Shown here piece after piece: positions 10,058 to 20,565 of a stretch of DNA of 64,000 nucleotides. Within the stretch, counting starts at the first letter, position 1. Every line of letters begins with the position of its first letter. This DNA comes from Seminavis robusta. Taxonomy: Eukaryota; Bacillariophyta; Bacillariophyceae; Naviculales; Naviculaceae. Under the pieces are notes generated by a model, which did not search any database, had not been told where the DNA came from, and worked only from the letters and a program-made list of their open reading frames with translations. The position numbers and the translations under genes are program-made. The DNA is taken from positions 1 through 64,000 of the forward strand of contig CAICTM010000277.1 of assembly GCA_903772945.1 (NCBI GenBank), given 5' to 3'.

Positions 10058-12376
10058 CTACCTTGCTTCGACAAATGTTTCGAAAGCTTGGCAGGCACCC
10101 AGAATACCGCCTTCGACCTTGGACGAATCTGCAATGAGCGTGTCCCCGTCTACGAAACGGATTGTCATGTTCAAAATGGCATTCAGATCATCATTGACCA
10201 CTGTCGTCTGGGATTCTGCCTTTGCCAATGCTTCGTCGTATTCCCTTCGCTCCCGCTGGACTTTGTCGTCCACGGATTCTTTGAGGGCATCCACCCACGA
10301 TTCTCCCGCGAGCTCCTTGCCTGTTAGATCCTTCACGATTTCAAGGAACGCTCTCGAGTTGCCACACCTCCAATAAGCTTCCGTCAGGGTTGGTCCAACC
10401 TTCGGGTTATCAACGATAAAGCCATCTCGTTCCTTGAAGAAACATCTGGTCTGATGAACGCTCATTTCCGCAAGGGTGTACCTGGTGCCGCCAAGCAAGA
10501 ACCAGGCATCGAAGTTGTCAGTGAGCACTTACTTGACCGACCCTAACCCCATTCCAATGTGTCACTTACCCGTGATAATAGCATGATGCTTCGTCTGATA
10601 TTATATGAGGATACTGCAAAGCATCGACCACACAAAAAAGTGAGACATTTTGATTTCAGCAAGTGGCAGGATTCTCCAGCACAAGCCTCTCAAGCGCATT
10701 TTGTTGACGTACCGCCAAGATGGGTCGAATGGAATAGCCGCCTTGGATCTTCAGTTCCGTTTCATCGGCTAGTTCTTTGATCTTGTCAGCTGTCACCTCC
10801 TCCTCCGGGAGCTCGTAGAGTGCCTTTTCAAAGTAAGACACGGATAGCATTCCCCGCAGTTGAAACACAGCAAACGGGTGGTTGGAACGCACTTCCTCCT
10901 CGATCAAATCAAACGGGATGGGCTCGTTCTTGTCATTTCTCGCGTAGACAGCCCTCCAAGCCGCATCTCCCACCAGTGAATCTAAGAACATGCTTTGGTT
11001 TTCCGCGTAAGGAACGCTTGTAGGGGCTCTCTCTTGACTGAACAACGGGCTGGGTTGCTTCACATTCTGATTGTATGCATAGATTGTTGTCGCGTCCAAG
11101 TGGTATCAAGAAGAAGCAAGTAGCAAAAACAAAGTTGAGCCGCATCACATAGCAAGCTATGCAGCACCAGTATCACATCCCGGTCAATTACGTACGGCGA
11201 AGTGCGCTGCATGACCTGCTTCATGGCACAACACGGTGAGAGCTGCCAAGCCACTTCCGACGGCCTTTGGGTCGGCACAAGATGTAAAGTTGGTTGTGGC
11301 TGGCTGGAAGCTTCCATCTGGCTTTACCCAAGCAACCGCAGGCCAATGGCAAAACCCATTGTCGTGCTTGTTTTTGCGCTCCAAAAGATCCAAGTTCATC
11401 ACAGACCCTTCGTAAGAGATGCCCATGGCTGCGTACGATCGCACATAGCGTTCCACGGCCTTGCCAAAGGGGAAATATGTATCCATTCTGGCCTGGGCGG
11501 TTCCCTGAGAAAGAGAGACGAGGAATTACCAGGGTGAGATATTCGACTACCTCGACAGGACAGAGGGATGAAGGGAGAACGCACCGATATCATAAACCCA
11601 GTGTTCCAGGGTTCCAGAGCTTCCTTTCCAAATCGCCGTTCCAATTCAGTTCGTGCCTTTTCCATGATTGGCCGAGTGCCTTGTTCCAACGTGTCCAATA
11701 TCTGAAAGAGCTTGTCTTTGCCAAAGCCTTCTGAATTTGTGACTTTGTAGTCATAATAATCCTGAAATCCCAGACTCTTGGCCATCCGATTGCGCAATTT
11801 GATAATCTCGACAAAGCCATGGCCCAAGCAAAATGGTCCAATGGAACGCAAAGCATCATAGGCCGATTTACGCACGGCTTCCTCTTGGTGGGTTTTCATG
11901 ACATTTCGAAGACCCACAGAAGACGTCTCCTGAAAGGTTCCATCCAATAGAGTGTATCCCAACGTCAAGGATCGATTCCTCGCCAGCTCCAGTGAACTTT
12001 CCAATTTGGAAGTGTCTTCTCGAAGTTTGCGAGCTTCGGGGGCGGAACTCATATCGTAGCATTTACAAGTTTTGATAATGATATCCAAGGTTTTCATCAG
12101 ATTGTCCTCTGGGGGCGTATCTTTCTTCTCTGCCATTATTAGATTGTTGCGAAACTCTTGTGCCCTTTGAAGAACGGTAGGATCCGACAAGAGATTCTCC
12201 ATTTCTGCCTTGGTCGAACTCAACAAGTCACTGGAATAGGTATCTTCGGGCGTGCTGGAGAGGGCCATTTTGTTCCCCCAGAACTGTTTCTCAAAGGCCA
12301 GATGCTTGGCCTCATACTCTTTGTTGAAATCATCCACAAAGGCCTGTGCGGCGATCTCTTGAGGATTGGTGGTCAT
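10058..12376 (-). CDS. M3-like zinc metallopeptidase (oligopeptidase)
   Basis: Five exons read on the minus strand: 12376-11585, 11504-11196, 11066-10713, 10613-10570 and 10481-10058, giving 640 residues. Donors are GTGCGT, GTACGT, GTACGT and GTAAGT; all acceptors are AG. HEAGHAAHFA, ending exon 2, is the HExxH zinc site. Exon 3 follows with PYAENQSMFLDSL, which probably supplies the third zinc ligand. The tiny fourth exon encodes YPHIISDEASCYYHG, joining exon 3 (RPILA) to YTLAEMSVHQTR in exon 5. The restored YYHGYTLAEM run fits the M3 C-terminal substrate-binding region. No targeting peptide is obvious, so a cytosolic role in peptide turnover is likely. Overall length is typical of M3 oligopeptidases. 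Confidence 0.85.
10570..10613 (-). other. 44-nt internal exon of the peptidase gene
   Basis: Bounded by CTTTGCAG upstream and GTAAGTGAC downstream on the minus strand. Its length of 44 (3n+2) combines with the single leading G of the next exon to complete a Gly codon, giving CYYHGYTLAEM. Without it the reading frame is lost and a conserved motif is missing. Confidence 0.8.
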
Positions 12377-13366
12377 GTTATCATAAATTGATACTACAAC
12401 ACGCTACTCAACAAAACCAGATAGATCTCCAAAAGACTGAAGGTTGTGGTGCTTCCTCTTCCTCTGCTCCCTGGCTTGATGTTAGTAAAGGTGCTGCTCG
12501 GAAGGAGCCAGGATCAGACTTCGCTTTCACGAAAGATCTCAAAAGATACCGGTACCCGGTACCGGTACCAGTACCACTACCGTACCAGTACTTTCCAGGA
12601 AGATATATACAGCTCTGATGGCTCACAAAAACGGAACCTTCAGACCTTCTGAACCTTGCTTCTCCACCTCACCTCAAATTGGCAATGTTCCTGCAGCTTC
12701 CAGAAAGACTATTTCTAAATCCGGACTGCCCTTTTGATCCTTAATAGCTTTTCTTATTCAATTAGTGCTCACTTCTCTTTTCTTACAATAAGGAACATGT
12801 ATGTAATTTTCAATTAGTAGCAAGACAAGTTAGTGGCTTTTACCTTCACCTTGTCAATTTCCTTTTTCGATCTTCAAGACAAAGAATGTACTATTAATAG
12901 TATGCATGGCTGACGGCATTATGAATGACGTTTTGGACGTTTTAAGTGTTAGGTTCCGATCGATTGTCCAGGGGAAACAATCTTTATGAAAATTTTAATT
13001 TTGACCACCGAACGGTACTCTACGTGATACTGCCGTAGCCAATATCACCACCTCACTGACACTACCAGGTAGCGGCTGCCTAGTTTACGGTGCATGTGGT
13101 ACAGGTGGAGAAACGAAAGTACTATATTTTATATACTCTAAGTACACAAGAACCGTACCGGCACCAGCTGGGGTCCACTCGCCACATGCCACAAGCCGCC
13201 ACAAAGATCCTCGTGCATCTCCCACTCATTTTTTTTTGTTGCAGTTTGCAGCTCACACACGCGGTTGGTTTCGGCAACTTATTACTTGGCAAGATCCTTC
13301 TTGCTTGATTGAGTGAAGTTCCACTGATTGCTCTCATTGTTGCTCTCATTTATTTCTCAAAACATA
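12377..13366. other. Divergent intergenic region
   Basis: Nearly 1 kb between the peptidase start (leftward) and the next gene (rightward), so it should hold two promoters. Visible: ACCGGTACCCGGTACCGG cluster at about 12548-12575, an AT-rich stretch at 12700-13000, and ATATTTTATATACTC at about 13123 as a TATA-like tract. No coding sequence seen. Confidence 0.4.
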
Positions 13367-15932
13367 ATGCAGTTGGTAGCCATGAACGCCCCCACCGCAA
13401 CGGAGTTTGCGCCGCGATCGCCGTCGGCACCCTTGGAAATGTCTCCCGAGCTGTCTCAAAAGCTGGAGCAACGGGGACATAGCTTGAAGAGCAGCTCTAA
13501 TACCAGTGATGCAAAGAGTCTGTTTGCGACCGTCGTGGCGGTCTCTTCCAAGTTGGAGGAGGAAGACGAGAACACACCCAAGCCACGAGAATCCACAACA
13601 GCGTCCTTGTTGAATGCCGTCATGATCGCTCCTGTCACCAATCAAGTCATTTCAGCTCCTACCACAATGGACCTCCACCTGATGAATAATCAAGCCAAGA
13701 AGAACGAGCCAGGGATTGGTGACATTAAGAATCTCTTGGGAGGCTTGGACATTTCCTGTTCGCGCGCTTCCGCAACAGCAGGAGGATCAGGTGTAGGTGA
13801 AGCAATCCCCAAACCAACCTCTCTGGCAAGACAAGTCAGTGCTCCCTCAGCTCCAAGCAGTCGTCTCCCCGTCTTGGCATTTGCTGGTGCAACCCAAAGT
13901 CAAGACGACGCATTCCTTGCGTTGTTCACCAAAACTAACAAAGTGGAAAAACCAGGCACAAAACAAAAGACGTCTCGCACGTCGTCTCGTGGCAGTAATA
14001 ATACCAGCCCACCCAAACGGCAGAGCAAGTCAACGATCCGCAAGTCCAAGTCCGTCGGATCCTCTGCCGATTCGCCACCAAGAGCCAGAATCAGTACTGG
14101 ATCCAAAGAATACTCGGCAGCACTGCGCAAGTACAAGAAACATCAAGACAACCAAGAAGAAGAGGAGGATCAACCCAAAGGACGCGCCAGTACCGGCGGA
14201 ATTTTGCGAAACCACGGTGACACGGACGGCTTTGGAAAGCACGTTACGTTTGAGGATGTCTCGTTCGACTCGGTCACCTCACATCCAAGAATGCTTCCCA
14301 GGGGATATGATGGACGATACCAGTGAAGACGACGACGAAGAAGAAGCTAGCACGAGCCAATCTGTTGGGGACACCGAAGAGAGCATTGTTGACAAACACG
14401 AAAAACAAAAAGCCGTTATCCAGTCTCTCCGACAGACATTGAGTACAGGAAACTATGTTGTGCCCTCCTCCACGATCAAGAAACCTAGAATGCGAAAGAC
14501 AAAAAGCCTGGGAGATCAACAAGAACCAGAACAAGCTCCGAGCCACAGAAAGTTGTCTCCCAAACCAAGAAAATCTGCCAGAGAGGCTGGAAGGCCGAGC
14601 AGTGGTCGAAAGGGACGGAAATCGGCTACAAGTCCCAAGCGGGGCAGTAATAAGGGCGGCAGTCCCACCAAGCGAGAAAGCACTGATGGAAGCCCCAAGC
14701 GGGCCAGTTCAGATGAATCACCCAAGAAGCCAGAGAGAGCTTTAGACGAAGCTCCCAAGAAGAGAGAAAGTGCAGGAGCCCGAACAAGTGCGGCCAAGCG
14801 AGAAGGTAGGCGCATGCGTCGTTCCGAAAGTTTCACCGCGAGGACTTCTTCGTCGGCTACCGAACAGACGAAGCAACGACGTCGTCGAGCTGGGAGCGTC
14901 GAAGACCGTCGACGCAAGGGTCCAGACACCCTCGGCATTTCCTCGAGCAGGAATAGTAGCAAAGTGGTACATCCTCCTCGATTGTCACGTGCCACATCGG
15001 AACCAGTGACACCCTTGACGGATCCTCGCAACCCAGCATCGATTGCACTAGATGGTTCCAATGGAGACGATGATGAAGACGACGACGACAACCATAGGAC
15101 GATGGATCATTCGGCCAATACAAGCATTACGGAGCGTCGTCGGCGACGAAAAGAAAAGCAAAATACCAAAATGGACGGCAGCAGCAGAACCCATACACGC
15201 CGTACTAGGGGTGAACGATCAGCCAACAACAGAAGCAGTGGCACTTCTAGTCCACCGACAAAAGCGAGATCTCCCAAGCGTGGTCCGTCCAACCAGGCTA
15301 GCAGCGTCGGCAAGTCTCCTCGAAACGGCAGTCGTAAGAGGGACCCCCATGCTGTCCTTCAGAATCAATTGCAGCAGGCTGCACATCACATGCCGGCGCT
15401 GGGTCCGTATGCGAACGCTGCCGATGAAATCGACGAAGAAGAACTGTATGAAAAACCCAAAGAACACAAGTCTGAGACCAGACGCAAGTCCGCGCACCCC
15501 AAGGTGCAACAACCACAACCAGAGGAGCAGAAGGACGGCTGGACCACCTACGTGTTCAGTACAGCCATGGATACAGCTAGGGCAACGGCAGCAGGGCTGG
15601 GAGATGTAGCGACAACCACCGTGAACGTTGCAGCGACAGCCACTGCGGAACTTGGAGAGGTTGCAGCTGAAACAACAGGTGTGTTCCGCACCACTTCGGG
15701 CACCAATCTGATGGGCATGTTGCGCGGCGGAGGCGGAGAGTATGACGCCCAACCTGACTCACCGACAAAGTCAAGGCGGCGAGACAGAAACAAGAACGCA
15801 AAGGTCCCCCGTACCCGATCGGGTGGTAATCTTATGGGTCTAATCCGCGGAGGAGCAAGCGGTGGCGAGGAGACATCCGTCTCGTCAAGTGTCAAGATGG
15901 ACGATGATAGTAGAAGAAGAAAGTTCTTTTGA
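13367..15932 (+). CDS. Large disordered basic protein, RxxS-motif family (member 1)
   Basis: Two frames overlap at 14200-14330. An 85-nt intron (14217-14301, GTGACA..CTTCCCAG, phase 1) would join them into an 826-residue protein, reading GGILRNHG then DMMDDTSEDDDEE. Start is ATG 13367; a second ATG follows at 13382. The product is almost entirely Ser/Lys/Arg-rich and without folded domains. Repeated basophilic sites include KSKSVGSS, KTKSLGD, RRSESF and RATSEP. Near the C-terminus, TNLMGMLRGGGG and GGNLMGLIRGGASG are a duplicated motif. The putative intron itself encodes KHVTFEDVSFD, whose KxVxF resembles a PP1-docking motif, so intron retention would add it before a stop at 14326. The alternative is a 1-nt indel. 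Function unknown. Confidence 0.65.
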
Positions 15933-17322
15933 TCATGCAAAGCGCGAGGGGAACTGAAGGATGGATACAAAGCACCAAACCCCTCAACACGAGACGCACA
16001 AAGCTACATAGCTTCATGTAACCAATAAATGATCTTTTTGAAACAAAGAAGTTCAATTCAAACAGAATGACGGTAATGAAGTTCAATGCAAACAGAATGA
16101 TGGTGCTTCAAGAGCGGATAGAGCATTGTTGTCTTCTGGGTCACATTGAAAACTACCTCCAATTGATTAGTGCACGATGTTGTGGAGAATGGTCGCTATA
16201 GAGGTGCTCACTCCAGGATACGAAACTGTAGGCCTTGATTACTAGAAGCTAACTCTCCAAGAGTAACACCTGAGCCAAAGAGGGGCTACCGCCTCAGCCT
16301 AGCGGTATAACTGGACCATCTCCAGGCCCCTTCCCACCCCGCTCCTGGCCATGCGCCGGGATCACCCTTCGAGCTCACAACGGGACCTAGCTAGTACCGT
16401 ATTCATGCCCGGCCCCAATCCTGACCAACACAAAGAGCTGGTACCTGGCTGCTACACTGAGACAAAGCCCAAACCAACACTAAGGCCAGCACCCTGCCCC
16501 CTCCGCACCAAGCCACAAGATCTGGCTGGCCAGAACTCATCAGTCTACCGGCATCTGGGAGCAGTCTCGAGTCTCGAGGTAGCGGTAGAGATGAACCTCA
16601 CGGGTACAATGTACAAAAGTAAAGAAAAGCGTGATGGATTTTTGGGGGGCACGGGCACTAAGTTTTTACACAAGTTACATAAACAATGGTGTTTTAGACT
16701 TATGTATGAGTAAGGGTGACTTAAAACTGTATTTTTGGGGAAAACTCCAAAATTTATTCTTAGAGTGTGCGCACACACGAGTGACAGGAATGGAGAAGAG
16801 CCAAGCAGCTGTCGATCTTCAATGTCCGCGAACTGAGGTAAAGGACATTATAATAGTTTCACCGGTTTGAATTTGTGAAAATTCACGATAGAAGAACCAC
16901 ACAGTCGATATCATTAGTGTAGTTTCAAGTTTTCCGTGAAATTTATTCAATTTCACACTTCTCATACTCATTTCATAAATACTAACTGTCAAAATCAAGA
17001 GGAGTGGCCTTTTATGCTCTCTATGACCTGTTTAATAAAAAACGTTTGACGCGTCGAGGAAAACTTCGAGGAAAAGTCTGCTTTGCATTTTGTTGAACAA
17101 TTCTGACTCCCGACTCCCGCTCGCTCCTCGCTGCTCATCACCTTTGTCACGGTTCCCACAAACTTGTATGCAGACAACCATCATCACAACATCGTTTTGG
17201 CATGGCTGCTAGCAAGCTAGTACGGCGCACTTCTAAAGAACTCAATCGTACCGGTATCGAGCTCCTCATCACAAGACCAAACAAAATAGAGGCTCAAATC
17301 TTAAAAAGAAAGAACAGTAGCT
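15933..17322. other. Intergenic region between two disordered-protein genes
   Basis: About 1.4 kb. A near-perfect small direct duplication (GAAGTTCAA..GCAAACAGAATGA) lies at 16047-16103. AT-rich sequence at 16870-17040 probably belongs to the promoter side of the next gene. A short ATG frame at 17202 is out of frame with the downstream gene and has no recognisable content. No gene found. Confidence 0.4.
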
Positions 17323-20052
17323 ATGAAGGCACGGAGAGGCAGTCTCCTGTCTCGAGCCGCATCTCTTTCTGCACTCGTAGCAACTTCACCCAAACCGGCC
17401 AAAGGCGATGCGGCATCTGCAGTGGCTGGTGAATCCCCCCATGTTCGTCCTAGTATAACTGGAGGATCTTTTATCAAGGCAGTGTTTGCGAAGAAAGAGA
17501 AACACAAGAAGAAGCAAGTGCATCAGCGACAACAACAGCAAGACGACAATGGAACCGATGTCGAAGGATCCCCCACTCCCGCGGAAGAAGCGTCTCTGCA
17601 AAATCTCTCTAGCATGTTGGACGAGGTTGGAATCGGCGAGCCTCCGTTGACGGGGGAAGAGGAGCAAGAGGAACAAGGCAAAGAGAAAACGAGTGAAAAA
17701 TTCCCACGAAAAGCCCGAAGCACAGGAACCTATGAAGCCCCCAAAAAGAAAAAGAGTATCTTTCAAAAGCTCTCCAGCTCTGCAAGAGACATGGCGTTCA
17801 GTGTCGATACAGAAAGCCATCAAGGAACCGAAGCATCCACGGAAGGAGCTTCTAGTAGTCATTACCAAAACAATCACAAAAAGAGAGAGGGACGCAAATT
17901 TGGTAATAGGAGAAAGCATCATGAAGATGACAAAGAAGTGCCTGGTATGGACAACAGTGATTCCATGCTAAACGTCCACGCACAGAGAAAAAGGAGGCAA
18001 TCAAGGCTGATACGAAGGACCAATAGTCTGTCTTCGTTGATTGGTGGAGGAGGTTTCGGAGATTTATTGCTACTGGAAGACGACGAGGATGAAGATTTTA
18101 GAATTGAGAACAATCCACCCAAAAAGCGAGAAGAAAGCAATTTGGGCAAAGGAATGGACAAAGGAATGGAAGGCAGTAATAGGAACCACCGCAAAGGAAG
18201 AAAAGCCACCGGCAAGTCGCCAATTCGCAGAACTCAGAGTGTTCCTGATAGCGTCCCAGGAATGGACGGAGATTCAAAGGATGATCACAGAGACAGTCCC
18301 AAAGCAGACCCAAAGTTTGAAAAGCCCTTGGGAAATGGTCCTCGGAAGACGAGCCTTGCACAAAGGCTTTCAGCTTCCTCCAGTCATGCGATGGATTACG
18401 CAGAGGAAACGAACGGCGCCACCAAGGAGGGCAAAAAAATTGTTCGCAGAACCAACAGTATGCCTGACACAAACAGGAGAGAGCTCAATCTAGATGATGT
18501 GGACAAGAGCAACAGCAGGCAGCGCCGTCATAAACGAGAAGGACGGAAATTGGGTGCGGCATCGTACCACTCGCATGGAATGAACGACAGCAGCAGAAAC
18601 TCGCGTAAACGCAGCGAAAGAGATGGAAATCTGAGCATAGTGTCAGATTCCAGAAGCAGTCTTGGTGGTCGAAAGGACGCGAATAGGAGCGGCACGAAAC
18701 GACGGGAAGCGCGACGATCACACGCATCTCTCAGTCACGGATTGGACCACAGCAGTAGCAGCAATCTTCGACACGGCAAAAAGAGGTTAGGCCATCGTGT
18801 CGGCAGGACCCAAAGTGCAGCCGATCCTAGTAGCGTTGGTGTTGAGGCCGATGTCATGGATACAAGTGGCAATAGTGAACATCAAGATGAGCAAATATCA
18901 GCCTCATCTCGAAATCATGGAATGGACCACAGCAACAGCAATCTTTTGCATGCTAAAAAAGGGTCAGGAACCCGAAGGACACAAAGTGCTTCCGATCCTA
19001 GTACCGGTACTGCTGATGCCGATGCTAACGCCGATGTCATGGATACGAGTGGCAGCAACCACGGTGAACAGCAACTACGAAGTACGCGTCGTTCCCGTGG
19101 TTCCATTGGCCACAACAGTTCGGGCCGTCATCACCTTGATTCCACCGACGTCACCAGCTCGGGGCGTCACCATGCTTCCACTGCTACCAGGAATTCGAGG
19201 CACGATAATGGTGGCAAGCCGCACAAAACACGAAGCAGTCATGGTAGTTCCCATACTGACCTTGGTGGAGCAGCGGGCAGCAAGAGCAATCATGGCTCCA
19301 AGCGTGAAGGCCGAAGACGTCATCATGGATCGCAGACCACTACAAGCCCGAGACAAACCAACCGTAGGGTTCGTCGTACTGCAAGCTTGGAAACTCGCAG
19401 AAAGGCTTCCCTTTCACCCCGCCCTTCGCGTTCCACGGGTCTTGGTCAGTCTGCTCATGAATTCGGCAACTTTTGGAATGACGATGATGCAGCAGAACCT
19501 GAATCGGAGGCTCTCCGACACCAACGAAGGCCTTTTCGCAAGCATCCGCATGGTCACCACGATGGCGGAAGTGCCCTGTCAGAGTCACTTGGCGATCAGC
19601 ATACTTCCTCGCAGCATGATAAGAATCTCCTTGGACGTGGGTCGAATCAGAATCGCAGAGACTGGAAGAAGCACCGTCCTGCCCGACAACATGGCGTCGA
19701 GGCAGATTCGCTGGACTCATCGGGATCCAGCAAAGATGAGAACAAAATGGAAAGGAGCATGAGGCTGGTAGGCGGGGAATTCGTGGATATTAAGCAGAAT
19801 TCGAAAGTCGTAAACGGAGAAAGTACGAAGAAGTTGGATGGAGAGAGGAGTGTGCGAGTTGACGAGTTGAAGCGTTGGTACCACCATACGCACGGACCGC
19901 CTCGGCCTTCTGTAATGGTGCAGAGTAGCGGCGCTGCTGCCCCATTACGGAAAGAGCTCAAGCAGCACGTAAACCAACACCCAAAGGAGGAGAAATTAGA
20001 GGAGGACGAGGCCTCATGGGGTTTTTGGCAGCACGACGGTCCCAAGAGCTGA
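17323..20052 (+). CDS. Large disordered basic protein, RxxS-motif family (member 2)
   Basis: A single exon of 909 residues starting MKARRGSLLSRAASLSAL. It is dominated by Ser, Arg, Lys, His and Gly with no recognisable folded domain. A recurrent unit of a basic pair plus Thr/Ser-x-Ser occurs throughout: IRRTNSLSSL, IRRTQSVPDS, VRRTNSMPDT, GRTQSAADPSS, TRRTQSASDPS and VRRTASLETRRKASLS. These are consensus sites for basophilic kinases and potential 14-3-3 docking. Several units are followed by acidic runs. GREGRRxGxxxxxH-like linkers (KREGRK, KREGRR) recur between them. The C-terminus is acidic-aromatic (ASWGFWQHDG). It lies 1.4 kb downstream of member 1 in the same orientation. Its role is unknown; a phospho-regulated scaffold is only an inference. 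Confidence 0.8.
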   Translation: MKARRGSLLSRAASLSALVATSPKPAKGDAASAVAGESPHVRPSITGGSFIKAVFAKKEKHKKKQVHQRQQQQDDNGTDVEGSPTPAEEASLQNLSSMLDEVGIGEPPLTGEEEQEEQGKEKTSEKFPRKARSTGTYEAPKKKKSIFQKLSSSARDMAFSVDTESHQGTEASTEGASSSHYQNNHKKREGRKFGNRRKHHEDDKEVPGMDNSDSMLNVHAQRKRRQSRLIRRTNSLSSLIGGGGFGDLLLLEDDEDEDFRIENNPPKKREESNLGKGMDKGMEGSNRNHRKGRKATGKSPIRRTQSVPDSVPGMDGDSKDDHRDSPKADPKFEKPLGNGPRKTSLAQRLSASSSHAMDYAEETNGATKEGKKIVRRTNSMPDTNRRELNLDDVDKSNSRQRRHKREGRKLGAASYHSHGMNDSSRNSRKRSERDGNLSIVSDSRSSLGGRKDANRSGTKRREARRSHASLSHGLDHSSSSNLRHGKKRLGHRVGRTQSAADPSSVGVEADVMDTSGNSEHQDEQISASSRNHGMDHSNSNLLHAKKGSGTRRTQSASDPSTGTADADANADVMDTSGSNHGEQQLRSTRRSRGSIGHNSSGRHHLDSTDVTSSGRHHASTATRNSRHDNGGKPHKTRSSHGSSHTDLGGAAGSKSNHGSKREGRRRHHGSQTTTSPRQTNRRVRRTASLETRRKASLSPRPSRSTGLGQSAHEFGNFWNDDDAAEPESEALRHQRRPFRKHPHGHHDGGSALSESLGDQHTSSQHDKNLLGRGSNQNRRDWKKHRPARQHGVEADSLDSSGSSKDENKMERSMRLVGGEFVDIKQNSKVVNGESTKKLDGERSVRVDELKRWYHHTHGPPRPSVMVQSSGAAAPLRKELKQHVNQHPKEEKLEEDEASWGFWQHDGPKS

Positions 20053-20565
20053 TTTTGGCGTATTGGATACGCCAAAGCGACGTTCGCCGAACAGTCGAAG
20101 TGTTGCCGAGCCGAATGCCCTGATGAGCTTTTTAATTTTCTGCTAAACGATTCATCATTCTTCATTTTTAGTCTATTACAGCCATGGCGATAACGAGCAG
20201 AAATTTGAATAATGCAACCCGAGATCGTCTTCGCGATCATCAACTCTAGCCAGAGACAGTTATTAGACAGAACCCCGGCCTGGGCTCCGATCGACTCGAC
20301 TCGGAACAAGTTAACAGCTAGCTAGTCTTCGCTCTCGGGTCACTAGAATGCTGGCCAGCGGAATCCACCTCGTCATTTCGAAGAGTCGCACTAGCTAGTC
20401 AGTTGTCTACCACTGTTCCTCTTTATTTTATCAGTGTGCAAAAGACTTCCTAATAAGCATCCAAAACAATAAATGTAAATGTACGTTGCATGATAGCCAA
20501 TCCAACAAGCAGGGATAGATATCAACCCGTCACCTGTCTTTCCAAAATTCTAACGAGCCGGCCAT
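20053..20565. other. Convergent intergenic region
   Basis: About 500 bases between two gene ends. AGCTAGCTAG palindromic tetramers occur near 20318 and 20390. AATAAA-like words near 20467 could serve polyadenylation. Nothing else recognised. Confidence 0.4.

Noticed and set aside
14516-15091. Minus-strand frame of 191 codons
   Set aside because: Antisense to disordered member 1; Ser/Arg codon bias on the plus strand creates it.
16230-16330. Possible tRNA gene
   Set aside because: No cloverleaf with the A and B box signatures could be folded by eye.
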